This document shows positions 7,784 to 16,483 of a stretch of 22,396 nt of DNA, piece after piece. Numbering within the stretch: position 1 is the stretch's first letter; each line of letters begins with the position of its first letter. A program made the position numbers and the translations under genes. This DNA comes from an uncultured bacterium (lineage in GTDB: Bacteria; Actinomycetota; Coriobacteriia; Coriobacteriales; Coriobacteriaceae). The notes beneath the pieces are model-generated. The model searched no databases. It was not told where the DNA came from and was given only the letters and a program-made list of their open reading frames with translations. The stretch spans positions 1-22,396 of the forward strand of contig CAJMPK010000012.1 of assembly GCA_905215205.1 (NCBI GenBank). Reading direction: 5' to 3'.

Positions 7784-9013
7784 ATGAACCTGTTCGAGAT
7801 GATCGATGACGGGGTCAACATTAAGCCGACCGGTGCCAACCACAAGATCGTGATCGACGGCAAGCCCGAGATGTATCCCGTCTATAGCATTAAGCTCGAC
7901 TACCTGCGTTACAACGTGCAAAACGACCGCATCGCCTCGTGGATTAGCCGATACAAGGCCGAGCATGGCGAGGGCGCGTTTAACGAGCTGGACGTCGCGG
8001 CCTGCAACGACATCATCGAGGGTTTTATTGTCGACAGTAACAAGGACGCCATCGACAAGACGCAGCGCAGCATCGCCCTGCGCTCGCAGGAGCGCCCCGG
8101 CGTGGTGCTGGCCGATGGTCTGATCGTCGACGGCAACCGTCGCTTTACCTGCCTGCGCCGCCTTGCTGCCGAAAACCCAAGCTTTGGCTGGTTTGAGGCT
8201 GTAATTCTTCCCGAGAGCCTGGGTAACGACTCCAAGAAGATCAAGATGCTGGAGCTTTCGATCCAGCACGGCGAGGAAGAGAAGGTCGGCTACGATCCCG
8301 TCGACCGCCTGGTGGGCATCTACAACGACATCATCAGCTCCAACTTGCTCTCGAAGGAAGAGTACGCCCAGTGCATTGGCGTTGAGCCCAAGGAGCTCGA
8401 GAAGGAGATTGTAAAAGCCCGCTATATGAACGAGTTCCTGGAGTTTGCCAACGCCAAGGACCAGTTCCACCTGGCGCGCGAGCTCAAGGTCGCCGGCGTT
8501 ATCAACGATTTGCAGGGCGTGCTAAAAAAGTGCAAGAGCGACGATCAGGAAGAGGACGTTAAGAACATCGTCTTTGCCAACATGATTGCCGAACCGCAGG
8601 GCGACATTGTGCGCTTTGTCCGCAAGATGAAGCCGATTCTGGAAGGCCCCGATGCGGACCGCTTTATCGAGCGCGAAAACGAGCTGGCCTTTGAGGTTGC
8701 CGAACGCCTGAAGAACAAAGAGGTCGTGACCTCGACCGACATCGCCGAGATTCGTGATGATGTTCAGCTGGCGACGGCCTTCCGTGAGGTTATGGAGTCG
8801 GCCGAAAACACCACCAAGATGAACAAGGCCCTCAAGTCGCCTTCGCTTTCGATCATCCGCGCCATCAAGGACCTCGATCAGGTGGAGGAGTCCACCTTTG
8901 GTCTGCTGCCTGCGGACGAGATCGCCAATATCGCTGCCGAGGTTGCCAAGCTCGAGGCCAGGGTGCATATGATCAAAGACAAGATTGCGTACAAGATGGG
9001 CGAGGAAGCCTAG
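7784..9013 (+). CDS. ParB/Srx-like protein with DGNRR motif (operon 1)
   Basis: 409-aa soluble protein. The N-terminal half resembles the ParB/sulfiredoxin fold. YPVYSIKLDYLRYNVQNDRI (31-50) is the strand-plus-Asn/Arg entry motif, and VVLADGLIVDGNRRFTCLRR (107-126) carries DGNRR at 116-120, the counterpart of the ParB nucleotide-binding arginine motif and of DGQHR in DndB-type proteins. The C-terminal half is helical and charged (KEELEK-type runs). In ParB relatives this fold binds CTP or ATP and loads onto DNA; activity here is inferred. AGGAGG (7770-7775) overlaps the stop of the giant gene, so translation is coupled. The next gene starts on the base after this stop. It is collinear with the 408-aa protein at 16484-17710 along its whole length. 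Confidence 0.85.
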   Translation: MNLFEMIDDGVNIKPTGANHKIVIDGKPEMYPVYSIKLDYLRYNVQNDRIASWISRYKAEHGEGAFNELDVAACNDIIEGFIVDSNKDAIDKTQRSIALRSQERPGVVLADGLIVDGNRRFTCLRRLAAENPSFGWFEAVILPESLGNDSKKIKMLELSIQHGEEEKVGYDPVDRLVGIYNDIISSNLLSKEEYAQCIGVEPKELEKEIVKARYMNEFLEFANAKDQFHLARELKVAGVINDLQGVLKKCKSDDQEEDVKNIVFANMIAEPQGDIVRFVRKMKPILEGPDADRFIERENELAFEVAERLKNKEVVTSTDIAEIRDDVQLATAFREVMESAENTTKMNKALKSPSLSIIRAIKDLDQVEESTFGLLPADEIANIAAEVAKLEARVHMIKDKIAYKMGEEA

Positions 9014-10942
9014 ATGAAGCTGCGCCTCTCGTATAGCGACGGCATTTCCGTCGTCCCGCTCGACATGACGGTTGAGCAGCTGCGCCGCGAGCCGGTCTGG
9101 AAGATCCGGCTTTCGGCGCTGCGCCGCTATGCGCCGAGCTATCGAGAGGCGGACGTGCTCTTTTCTCTGGGGATTGACGATCCAGGCGCCAAGCGCGTTG
9201 TTGAGCTGCTGCAGCAGTCGGTAAACTTTGGCGTGGACTGCGAAATTGACCCCGACTTGTTGCGAGGCCTTACGGCGCGCGAGGACTATCTGCGTGAGAA
9301 GGCGAGCGTGGGCCTGCTGATCAAGGCGCACGACGCGTCGGTGGCCGATCGCTTTGATGAGTTCTGTCGCGCCGAGGATGCCTTAATGCAACGCCCACTT
9401 AAGGACCGCCAGCTGTGGGACGCGTTCTTTATGAGCGCTATGGGTCGCTGTGCCAATTTTTCCGTTCCCGGTTCGGGCAAGACAGCGTCGGTCCTGGGCA
9501 CGTTTGCGTACCTGCGCGAGCGCGACCTGGTCGACCGCATCATCGTGCTTTCGCCCAAGAACGCCTTTGGCTCGTGGCGCGACGAGTGGGCCGCCTGCTT
9601 TGGCGCCGCTCGTCCACTGCGCTCGCTGTGCTTCCACGACCCTGAGTTTCGCGGTCGTTCCACGCGCGATAAGTGCAGCACCCTGCTGTTCGACTACAAG
9701 CGCTACGACATGATTTTGCTCAATTACGAGTCGGTCACGCTGGGGGAGGCGGCCGCTCGCATTGCGGCCGATCGCGCCCTGGTGGTGTTTGACGAGGTGC
9801 ACAAGGTGAAGCGCGTGGGCGGTAAGCGCGCGGCGAGTGCCGTGCAGATCGCCGCGGCGGCTCCATATTTTATTGCACTGACGGGTACGCCGATTCCCAA
9901 CTCGTTTGAGGATCTGTACAACTTGCTCCATTGTTTGTGGCCGCGCGATTACAGCTGGTACTTTGGTTTGAGCGCCAATTCGCTCAAGTCGACGAGCGAG
10001 GAGGACGTTGAGCATATCAACGAGGCCATCGCTCCGTTCTTTTGTCGCACCAATAAGCACCAACTGGGTGTGCCCCAAGCCAATGAAGACCATCTTGTCG
10101 ATGCGGCAGTGGATCGCTGGGAGCAGCAATTGTTCCAGAAGGTGCTGCGCACACTCTCGGGCGAGCCGTTCGAGATGATCATTCGCCTGTTGCAGCTTTC
10201 GTCCGACCCGCGCATGCTGGCCGAGGATCTGAGCGCCGCCGACTATGCCGACTTGTTTGACGGCGAGGTGCAGACGGGCGCGGGCAAAGCGCTGGAAGGG
10301 TTGCAGGTGGATGATCGGCCCACTGCTAAGATGGGCGCCTGCCTGGATCTGGCCGCGTCGCTGGTAGCCCAGGGCAAGTCGGTCATTGTGTGGTGCATCT
10401 TTAAGCACAGCATTCGCAATGTGGTGCACGAGCTGCACGAGCGCGGCATTACGGCTCGCGCTATCAGCGGGTCGACCGACATGCCCACGCGCGCCCGCGT
10501 TATCGATTCGTTTAAGGCAGGGGAGACGAGCGTGTTGGTCACCAACCCGCACACGCTGGCAGAGTCGGTCTCGCTCCACGGCGCGTGCCACGACGCCGTC
10601 TACTTTGAGTGCAGCTACAACCTGGTGCACCTGCTGCAGTCCAAGGACCGCATTCACCGCTTGGGCCTGTCGCAAGGGCAGTACACGCAGTACCACTATC
10701 TGCGCGCTGTGTACGAACGCCGCGGCGGGCCGTGGTCGCTCGACCGCAATATCTACGAGCGGCTACAGCACAAGGAGCAGGTCATGCTCGACTCGATCGA
10801 CCGCGGCACGCTGGAGCCCGGCTATACCGACGAGCGCGATCTGGAACTGGTGTTTAAGGGCCTGTTTGATGACGAGGAACAGCGTAACGAGATCATCGGC
10901 CACGACGCCGCGGACGATATGCAAGAACACAAGGAGATGTAA
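9014..10942 (+). CDS. SNF2-type (superfamily 2) helicase/translocase (operon 1)
   Basis: 642-aa DNA-dependent ATPase. Motifs seen in order: NFSVPGSGKTAS (Walker A, about 150-158), LVVFDEVHKVKRVGGKR (DEVH, about 260), ALTGTPIPNSFEDLYN (motif III, about 290), SVIVWCIFKHS (motif IV region), LVTNPHTLAESVSLHGACHD (motif V) and QSKDRIHRLGLSQGQ (motif VI with the arginine finger, about 545). The N-terminal 130 residues match nothing I know, but the segment PLKDRQ..DAFF..MGR just before Walker A is shared with the operon 2 paralogue. No nuclease domain is attached. Such proteins usually translocate on duplex DNA and remodel bound proteins. The start codon directly abuts the stop of the ParB-like gene. 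Family assignment is secure; the biological role is unknown. Confidence 0.92.
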   Translation: MKLRLSYSDGISVVPLDMTVEQLRREPVWKIRLSALRRYAPSYREADVLFSLGIDDPGAKRVVELLQQSVNFGVDCEIDPDLLRGLTAREDYLREKASVGLLIKAHDASVADRFDEFCRAEDALMQRPLKDRQLWDAFFMSAMGRCANFSVPGSGKTASVLGTFAYLRERDLVDRIIVLSPKNAFGSWRDEWAACFGAARPLRSLCFHDPEFRGRSTRDKCSTLLFDYKRYDMILLNYESVTLGEAAARIAADRALVVFDEVHKVKRVGGKRAASAVQIAAAAPYFIALTGTPIPNSFEDLYNLLHCLWPRDYSWYFGLSANSLKSTSEEDVEHINEAIAPFFCRTNKHQLGVPQANEDHLVDAAVDRWEQQLFQKVLRTLSGEPFEMIIRLLQLSSDPRMLAEDLSAADYADLFDGEVQTGAGKALEGLQVDDRPTAKMGACLDLAASLVAQGKSVIVWCIFKHSIRNVVHELHERGITARAISGSTDMPTRARVIDSFKAGETSVLVTNPHTLAESVSLHGACHDAVYFECSYNLVHLLQSKDRIHRLGLSQGQYTQYHYLRAVYERRGGPWSLDRNIYERLQHKEQVMLDSIDRGTLEPGYTDERDLELVFKGLFDDEEQRNEIIGHDAADDMQEHKEM

Positions 10943-10945
10943 ACG

Positions 10946-11908
10946 ATGCAGAAAGCCTTTCCCATCTTTGCCATGGAGCTGTTTTGCGACGGCTGGCTGT
11001 TCTTAACGCATTCCGACGTGACGTGGGATGGGTCGTCGCACGCCGTTAAGCGCATTCGTGTCAACACCGACAAAAGCGAGGGACTCCTGGGTCATGCGCG
11101 CGAGCATTTTACGGACGTTCCGAGCAACATCGATTTGTGCCAGTATGTTGGCACCACGCTTGTTGAGCTCGAGAAGCATACCGAGCTTGTCGTTCCTCGC
11201 GATGATGTTTCACCCCGTCTGCAGCTACTTTTTGAGGGCGATCTGACACCTATCACGCTGGTGCAGCTCATGTGCGTGGGTGATTGGCTCTCGGTGCGCC
11301 AAACAGGTGAGGACAAGATTTGCGTTGCCTATGACGAGCGCTTGGCGCAGCAGATTTCCGGGTTTGGCTTTCTTATGCGTCGCTTTCGCGCGGTGCTTTG
11401 CTCACAGAGTGCGATGCTGAGTGGCAGCGTAGTCGCTACGGTGTTTGAGCCGCGTCCTGCAACGGAGTCTGGCATATGCGCGTTTTTGGAGATGGACGAA
11501 GCGGCTCTCGCGAAGCCCGAACCCGAGGCAGCGCTCGACGTTGATCAGGAGCCCGAGTCCGAGTCTGAGCCAGAGCCTGCATCGGAGCCTGCCCCCGAGC
11601 CCTCTGCAAAAGAGCAAGAAAAGCTGCGCATCGCAAGGGAGGTAAAGGCCGCGCGCGACAAGATGGAAGAGCTCGACAAGGCACGTGTTGCTTTGCTCAA
11701 CCAGCTGCTTGTCCTGCGTCATAAGCATGAGCAGCTTTCCGATCAACGTGGTTGGAGGACAATTGTCGAGATGGAGGAAGTCGGCAGGCAGATCGATGCG
11801 CTGAGCGGCCAGGTCGACCAGCTCGATGAACAGCTCCGCGACGCGCGCCTTGCCTACGCCGAGACGCGTGCGGCGTCGCTGCAAGCGCTTAAAAAGCTGG
11901 GGCAGTAG
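10946..11908 (+). CDS. Unknown 320-aa protein with acidic linker and C-terminal coiled coil, operon 1 only
   Basis: I do not recognise a family. Residues 1-180 form a mixed alpha/beta-looking globular region that starts MQKAFPIFAMELFCDGWLFL. Residues 189-222 are a Glu/Pro/Ser linker of the same kind as in the giant proteins (EPESESEPEPASEPAPEPS). Residues 222-318 are a heptad-rich predicted coiled coil (DKMEELDKARVALLNQLLVL, then EVGRQIDALSGQVDQLDEQL). There is no signal peptide or transmembrane helix. AAGGAG lies at the end of the helicase gene and the ATG is 3 nt after its stop, so it is the fourth gene of the operon. Operon 2 has no counterpart. An oligomerising adaptor or partner of the giant protein is a reasonable inference. 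Confidence 0.75.
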   Translation: MQKAFPIFAMELFCDGWLFLTHSDVTWDGSSHAVKRIRVNTDKSEGLLGHAREHFTDVPSNIDLCQYVGTTLVELEKHTELVVPRDDVSPRLQLLFEGDLTPITLVQLMCVGDWLSVRQTGEDKICVAYDERLAQQISGFGFLMRRFRAVLCSQSAMLSGSVVATVFEPRPATESGICAFLEMDEAALAKPEPEAALDVDQEPESESEPEPASEPAPEPSAKEQEKLRIAREVKAARDKMEELDKARVALLNQLLVLRHKHEQLSDQRGWRTIVEMEEVGRQIDALSGQVDQLDEQLRDARLAYAETRAASLQALKKLGQ

Positions 11909-11952
11909 TGTGCATCCCTTGGGGCTCCGCGTATTCGTTCGCGTTGTTTTGA

Positions 11953-11981
11953 TTGGACCGCTGCGGCCGTAGTGCTATGGC
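11953..11981 (+). promoter_or_regulatory. Candidate promoter of operon 2
   Basis: TTGGAC (11953-11958), a 17-nt spacer, and TATGGC (11976-11981) preceded by TG as an extended -10. Each hexamer matches only 3 of 6 to consensus, so the case rests on the spacing, the TG and the position just before operator site C, which would then cover about +5 to +19. Confidence 0.25.
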
Positions 11982-11992
11982 ACCGCTCGCAC

Positions 11993-12007
11993 TTGTTGCT
12001 CAACAAA
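11993..12007. promoter_or_regulatory. Operator-like palindrome before operon 2 (site C)
   Basis: TTGTTGCTCAACAAA contains the perfect inverted repeat TTGTTG-CT-CAACAA. It matches 13 of 15 bases of each of the two sites at 2842-2871. It lies 126 nt before the giant gene of operon 2, close to the 101-130 nt that separate sites A and B from the giant gene of operon 1. Confidence 0.6.
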
Positions 12008-12132
12008 TGATGAGGCAGGCGGAGTAAGTTATTTCAAATAAGCAGCGAAAGCGGGGGCAAGGAAGGTTGGGCCAAGTTCGAGACGTCTTGGTGAAGATCA
12101 AGTAAGACGCTTGCGGAGGAGCGTGTTGAGAT

Positions 12133-15100
12133 ATGGAAGAATATATGATCGGTGAACTGACGGAGACAACTTCGAACGTGGTACACGATTCTGACGAAAT
12201 TCTCTTGGGGCAAGCCTTGCCGGTTGCGAGCAATAGTTCGCCGAAAAAACTCTTCGAGGGCTCCGTTTATGCAGATGACACCACGAGCTGTCTAGATTTT
12301 CCTACGCGCTTTTTGAATTACTGTGGCAGGGAGGGCGTCGATAACGTTGCGGGAATCGTCTCCAAGCTGGACAAGCTTGATGGTGTTCGCGGCATGGGCG
12401 CCGGTTCGGCTCAAGAAGTCCGTGAGCTCTTGTTTGCGGCGGCTGGGCTTTGTGATTCTCCGCTTTCGTCGGTCCAGCTGGGTGTTTTGCGCAGCGTCTC
12501 TTCTTGTCGCAAGCTCTCCTTTGATATGTACGGATGCCTTATCGTTCTGCCGATTCAAAAACAGAGCGAATCTGATCCGTTGGCTAATCGCCTTATCGTT
12601 AACTTGCATTTGCCTGATCCCGTTAAACGACGTTTGGAACTTAACGGTATCGAGAACGTTGGTGCGCTCAATTCTTGTGGATTGGAGGGGTTGGAAAAAA
12701 TCCCCCATTTAGGAAAAACGTCAATCAAGAAAATCGTCGACGCGGTATCGGACCTCTATTCTTCATCGGATGTCTCTCTTCCCGATTGGTGTGGGGGCCC
12801 TGTTGAGCAAATTGATGTGAGCGCTTATTTGGAATCGCTGGGCACCGATGTGCATCGCGTGCTCGATGGACTCTGGAATCGTCTTGCGGGTCGGTCCTAT
12901 CCGATGTTTCGCCCGTCCTTTGCCGTATTTATGGGCGAGAAGGCTCGTGCGTTGATAGAAGGCGGTCTTTCCTACGATGGAACTGTGTCGACGCTGTTTG
13001 ATGGTATCGAGAAAGATCCGAACACGGTTGCCTCGTGTGAACATTTTCTTGTGAGCGAAATCAATCGTCAGCGAGAGAATATCGGCGGTGCCTTTGTCGA
13101 GTTTATAGTTCCCGATGGCGAGGTTTGGGATAGAGCCGCTTCTAATGTCGTAAGTCGTTGCGAGGGGACGATGGATTTCGACAATGATGAGCGCTCGATT
13201 AAAGCACATCGCTATTCAATTGATGAGTGGCTTACTCAATTGGACGAACGCCAAGCAAAAATGCTTAGGATGCGGCTTCACGGCTCGACGCTTCAGGAAG
13301 TTGGTGATGAGCTTTCGGTTACGCGAGAGCGCGTACGCCAGATCTGCGACAAGGCTTTTAATAAGCGGCCTGCCCTGAGGGCTGATGAATATCGTTTGCT
13401 AGCGGACCGGTATGCCATGAGTCCGAGCCAGTTTGTGGAGGTAACCGGGCTCGACGAAGCTGACTATCATTATCTGAGGATGACTTCGAAAACCAAGGCT
13501 TCCCAGCTTCGTCCGCTATCTCAAGCGCTTGATGACACGAATTTGTCGTCCGAGCTGCGCGACGCGCTTGTCGACCAAGCCATGTTCGATGATATCCTCG
13601 TCGTCGATGGCGTTCGCGTGCCACTCAATAAGGGCGCTATCGTTTCGTTTATTTTAAAGTCGCATCAATCCGAAGGGCCCATGAGCGAGCATGGTCTTTT
13701 CGAGCTCTATTGTTCGTTCGTCGCTTCAAACAATCTTTCGAATGTGTCGAAACTCGACCCAACGTCCGAGCGCGCGTTTTGCGCGTGCCTTGACCGTTTC
13801 GATGACGTTATGGACGCGCGCGTTCCCAATGATGATGCCGGTGAGCGTAGGGGCGTTCGCTATTACAAGGCATCGGACTATGATTTCGCGCCGCTTCGCG
13901 CCGCTGTCGCATCGATTGCGGACATGAACATCGAATGCTCAACGGCATTCCTTACTACGCTTGAACCTATCGCCGAGCTTCTCGAGACGTTTGATATTCA
14001 AAACGAATACGAGTTGCACTACGTTCTCTCGCGTTGGTGCACCCCAATTGAGAACGTGACGTTTTCTCGCGTTCCTATGTTGACGCTGGGCCACGCCGAT
14101 CGAACCGTTCAGATTCTCGGGGTCATAAAAGACATCGGTCCGGCGGATATCTTCAAGATCTCTCAAGAGTATGCGCGCCGCTATGGTGTTCGAGAGTCTA
14201 CCTTTAGGGGTAGCTTTCTCAACGGGTTCGAGCGCTATTGTAGGAACGGACTCTATTCGGTCGAATCGATTGATTTGAGCGATGAGCAGCAGCATGCTCT
14301 TGGCGAGATTCTTGAGCGCGCTACTTCCGGATGTTCCGTAGCGATGGTCGAGTCCGAGTTTAAGCGCATCTACCCTGAATGGCACGGTGCCCTTTTAACC
14401 GATGAAGTTGCGAGGACGTTTGGGCGACGTCTTGACGGTGGAATCATCATGGTCGCTTCCGAGGACTCGCATGTTTTCTTTGCTCAGCTGATTGCTAAAC
14501 ATGACCGTTTCCGGTTGGGAGAGGGGGATTTTTCCCAAGAGGTTATCTCGGCCAAGGATTTTGTATCTGAACTCCGTAAAGCCGAGCGTTCGTTCTCGAT
14601 TATTGAGATTGCCGATGGGGAGTATCTGAGCATCCGTGCGTTTGAAAATGCACCGCATCCCGTTGATGCAGATATGATGCGAGCTTGTTTGAGCGCAGCA
14701 ATCGAAAAGATGGAGCCTAGGAAACCATATGGGACGAAGGACTTAAGGGGGCTTGGTGTCTTTGATGCGCTGGCGAACACGATGGAAGACCTTGGTCTTG
14801 ACGACTATGTTCTGCGCTCAATCATGATGCAGGGCTATGTCGGCGGTCATCTAAAGCGCACGTCGATAAAGGGCGTGCCGGTATTCTGTAAGGGCGTTCG
14901 CACCTTCTCGGTTCCCAATTTGATGGTGTGGCTGCTTGAGCGCTGCGGTTCTATGACCGTTGGCGACATGTCGGCGCGTATCTACGATGGCTACGGAGCA
15001 AGTTTCTTACCGACGACGCTTAGAACCTACGCTAAGGGAAATGGCATCGGTTTCGATCCTCTGCATGATCTGCTCTTCTCTCGTGCGCCCTTGGATTCCG

Positions 15101-16479
15101 AGTCTCGCGCAAGCGCTGTCTCTGAGCAGCTGTCTGCCTTTTTCGATGCAACCAACGGTTCTGTTCTGCTCTGGCACGATACCTCACGTGCTTACGCGGG
15201 GATTCTGGATAGCATCGAACTTCCCGAAGATGTCGTTCTGATTCGCGAAGATAGGCTGGGACGTTCCCAGGCGCTTCGCGAGCTCAATGATCTTGGGCTT
15301 GACGAGCGCGCGCTGTTTTATCGGACATCGCCCCATATCGTTGATTCCCGTGACTGGTTTGTTGATATCGAGGCACACGCGGAGACCTTCCATCCGGTGT
15401 TCAGCGGTGTCGAGGAGCAATTAGCGTCGAGTCAAATCGACGCTAAGCTCAATACTGTTTTCACCGATGGTGATGATGCGTGGCTTGAAGACCGCATTGA
15501 GTCTGATGCTGAGCTTGTCGAGGAGACGGAGACGGTATTCGCGCCCGAGCTTGAACCTGAGAATGAAATCGAGCGCGAGCTCGCGATTGAGACCGAGGTT
15601 AAGCCTGAGCCTGATGTCTCGCCGGCATCGACGTCAGAAGCATCGGTTGCGACCGAAGTGACAATTGATCCCGAGCGAGTCCCTGGGCTAAAGGCTTCGC
15701 CGAATTTACCTCGTCTTGAGGAGTCCTGGTATCCCATCGAACAATTTGCGCTGCTTGCCGGCTGTGCGCCTACCGATGCCTTCAAGATCGAGTATTTTGC
15801 ATACCAGGCGCGGTACACGGTTTACTCAGATTGTGCATTCTCAAGTTCATTCGAGAGCCTGTATGAGTGCTATCTCTCGCTTATGAAGGGTGCGATTGTT
15901 GATGTCTCCTCTTTGCCGAGCGCCTTAGCCGAGTGCGCCTCATTTAAACAGTTTGTTTATCGGGCGTTGAGACAGGGCGACCTATTTGCGTACGACGATT
16001 CGAGCTGGGTTACTCAGTCCGGCTTGGCTGACCTTGAGATTACTACGAGGGACTTGTATGAGTTCGCTGCAGGGGCCGTCAGCCATGGCGTTGAAGAGGG
16101 CATGCCGTACTTTACGGTGCCGTGGCTTAAGCGCAAGGTATCGAACCTTTCGCTTCTTGAGTATGAGCTGTCCGACAAGTTTTACGAAAGCGTCTTGTCG
16201 GCTCAAGACGGGCTGTTGGTATCCGGAACCATGGCTGGCGTGAAGTTCTTTGCGCCGCGAGGATATTCTATGAAGGGGTGTGATTTCATTTGTTCGATTG
16301 TTGCGCGCGAGGTGTCGATTGATTTGGACGATTTGGTTGATGACCTTGAGCATGATTACGGCATCGTCATGACTCGAGCTCAATTGTCCCAGCTTGTCCG
16401 TAAGGCTGGGCTGTTCTATTCACCTGAGTTCGATCGTGTCTATATCGATCATGATCGTTTCGTTTTGGAAGTGGAGTAA
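12133..16479 (+). CDS. Giant multidomain protein with alpha-CTD-like and sigma region-4-like domains (operon 2)
   Basis: 1448-aa soluble protein. Two RNA-polymerase-alpha-CTD-like helix-hairpin-helix segments come first: about 54-106 (FPTRFLNYCGREGVDNVAGI) and 158-208 (PDPVKRRLELNGIENVGAL, with IPHLGKTSIKKI as the hairpin). At 362-411 is a sigma-70 region-4-like helix-turn-helix: LDERQAKMLRMRLHG, then TLQEVGDELSVTRERVRQI, very close to the bacterial sigma consensus. After it come a block shared with repeats A/B of the operon 1 giant protein, a collinear middle region (500-990), a Glu-rich linker (1113-1187) and a C-terminal region. The module at 874-986 recurs at 1330-1440. Regions 1, 2, 3.1 and 3.2 of a real sigma factor are absent, so this is not a sigma factor. 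GGAGGAG lies 11 nt before ATG 12133. Promoter-like DNA or RNA-polymerase contact is an inference. Confidence 0.87.
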   Translation: MEEYMIGELTETTSNVVHDSDEILLGQALPVASNSSPKKLFEGSVYADDTTSCLDFPTRFLNYCGREGVDNVAGIVSKLDKLDGVRGMGAGSAQEVRELLFAAAGLCDSPLSSVQLGVLRSVSSCRKLSFDMYGCLIVLPIQKQSESDPLANRLIVNLHLPDPVKRRLELNGIENVGALNSCGLEGLEKIPHLGKTSIKKIVDAVSDLYSSSDVSLPDWCGGPVEQIDVSAYLESLGTDVHRVLDGLWNRLAGRSYPMFRPSFAVFMGEKARALIEGGLSYDGTVSTLFDGIEKDPNTVASCEHFLVSEINRQRENIGGAFVEFIVPDGEVWDRAASNVVSRCEGTMDFDNDERSIKAHRYSIDEWLTQLDERQAKMLRMRLHGSTLQEVGDELSVTRERVRQICDKAFNKRPALRADEYRLLADRYAMSPSQFVEVTGLDEADYHYLRMTSKTKASQLRPLSQALDDTNLSSELRDALVDQAMFDDILVVDGVRVPLNKGAIVSFILKSHQSEGPMSEHGLFELYCSFVASNNLSNVSKLDPTSERAFCACLDRFDDVMDARVPNDDAGERRGVRYYKASDYDFAPLRAAVASIADMNIECSTAFLTTLEPIAELLETFDIQNEYELHYVLSRWCTPIENVTFSRVPMLTLGHADRTVQILGVIKDIGPADIFKISQEYARRYGVRESTFRGSFLNGFERYCRNGLYSVESIDLSDEQQHALGEILERATSGCSVAMVESEFKRIYPEWHGALLTDEVARTFGRRLDGGIIMVASEDSHVFFAQLIAKHDRFRLGEGDFSQEVISAKDFVSELRKAERSFSIIEIADGEYLSIRAFENAPHPVDADMMRACLSAAIEKMEPRKPYGTKDLRGLGVFDALANTMEDLGLDDYVLRSIMMQGYVGGHLKRTSIKGVPVFCKGVRTFSVPNLMVWLLERCGSMTVGDMSARIYDGYGASFLPTTLRTYAKGNGIGFDPLHDLLFSRAPLDSESRASAVSEQLSAFFDATNGSVLLWHDTSRAYAGILDSIELPEDVVLIREDRLGRSQALRELNDLGLDERALFYRTSPHIVDSRDWFVDIEAHAETFHPVFSGVEEQLASSQIDAKLNTVFTDGDDAWLEDRIESDAELVEETETVFAPELEPENEIERELAIETEVKPEPDVSPASTSEASVATEVTIDPERVPGLKASPNLPRLEESWYPIEQFALLAGCAPTDAFKIEYFAYQARYTVYSDCAFSSSFESLYECYLSLMKGAIVDVSSLPSALAECASFKQFVYRALRQGDLFAYDDSSWVTQSGLADLEITTRDLYEFAAGAVSHGVEEGMPYFTVPWLKRKVSNLSLLEYELSDKFYESVLSAQDGLLVSGTMAGVKFFAPRGYSMKGCDFICSIVAREVSIDLDDLVDDLEHDYGIVMTRAQLSQLVRKAGLFYSPEFDRVYIDHDRFVLEVE

Positions 16480-16483
16480 CGCT

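Larger units (their letters stand above)
11909..12132. other. Leader region between operons 1 and 2
   Basis: 224 bp with no supported gene. It holds the candidate promoter and operator of operon 2 and a strong Shine-Dalgarno (GGAGGAG, 12115-12121) before the giant gene. I see no convincing intrinsic terminator for operon 1, so read-through into operon 2 is possible. Confidence 0.5.

Noticed and set aside
11993..12007. Reading the shared 15-bp site as a LexA box
   Set aside because: It does not fit the GAAC..GTTC-type LexA boxes known for Gram-positive bacteria; no other named operator fits well either.
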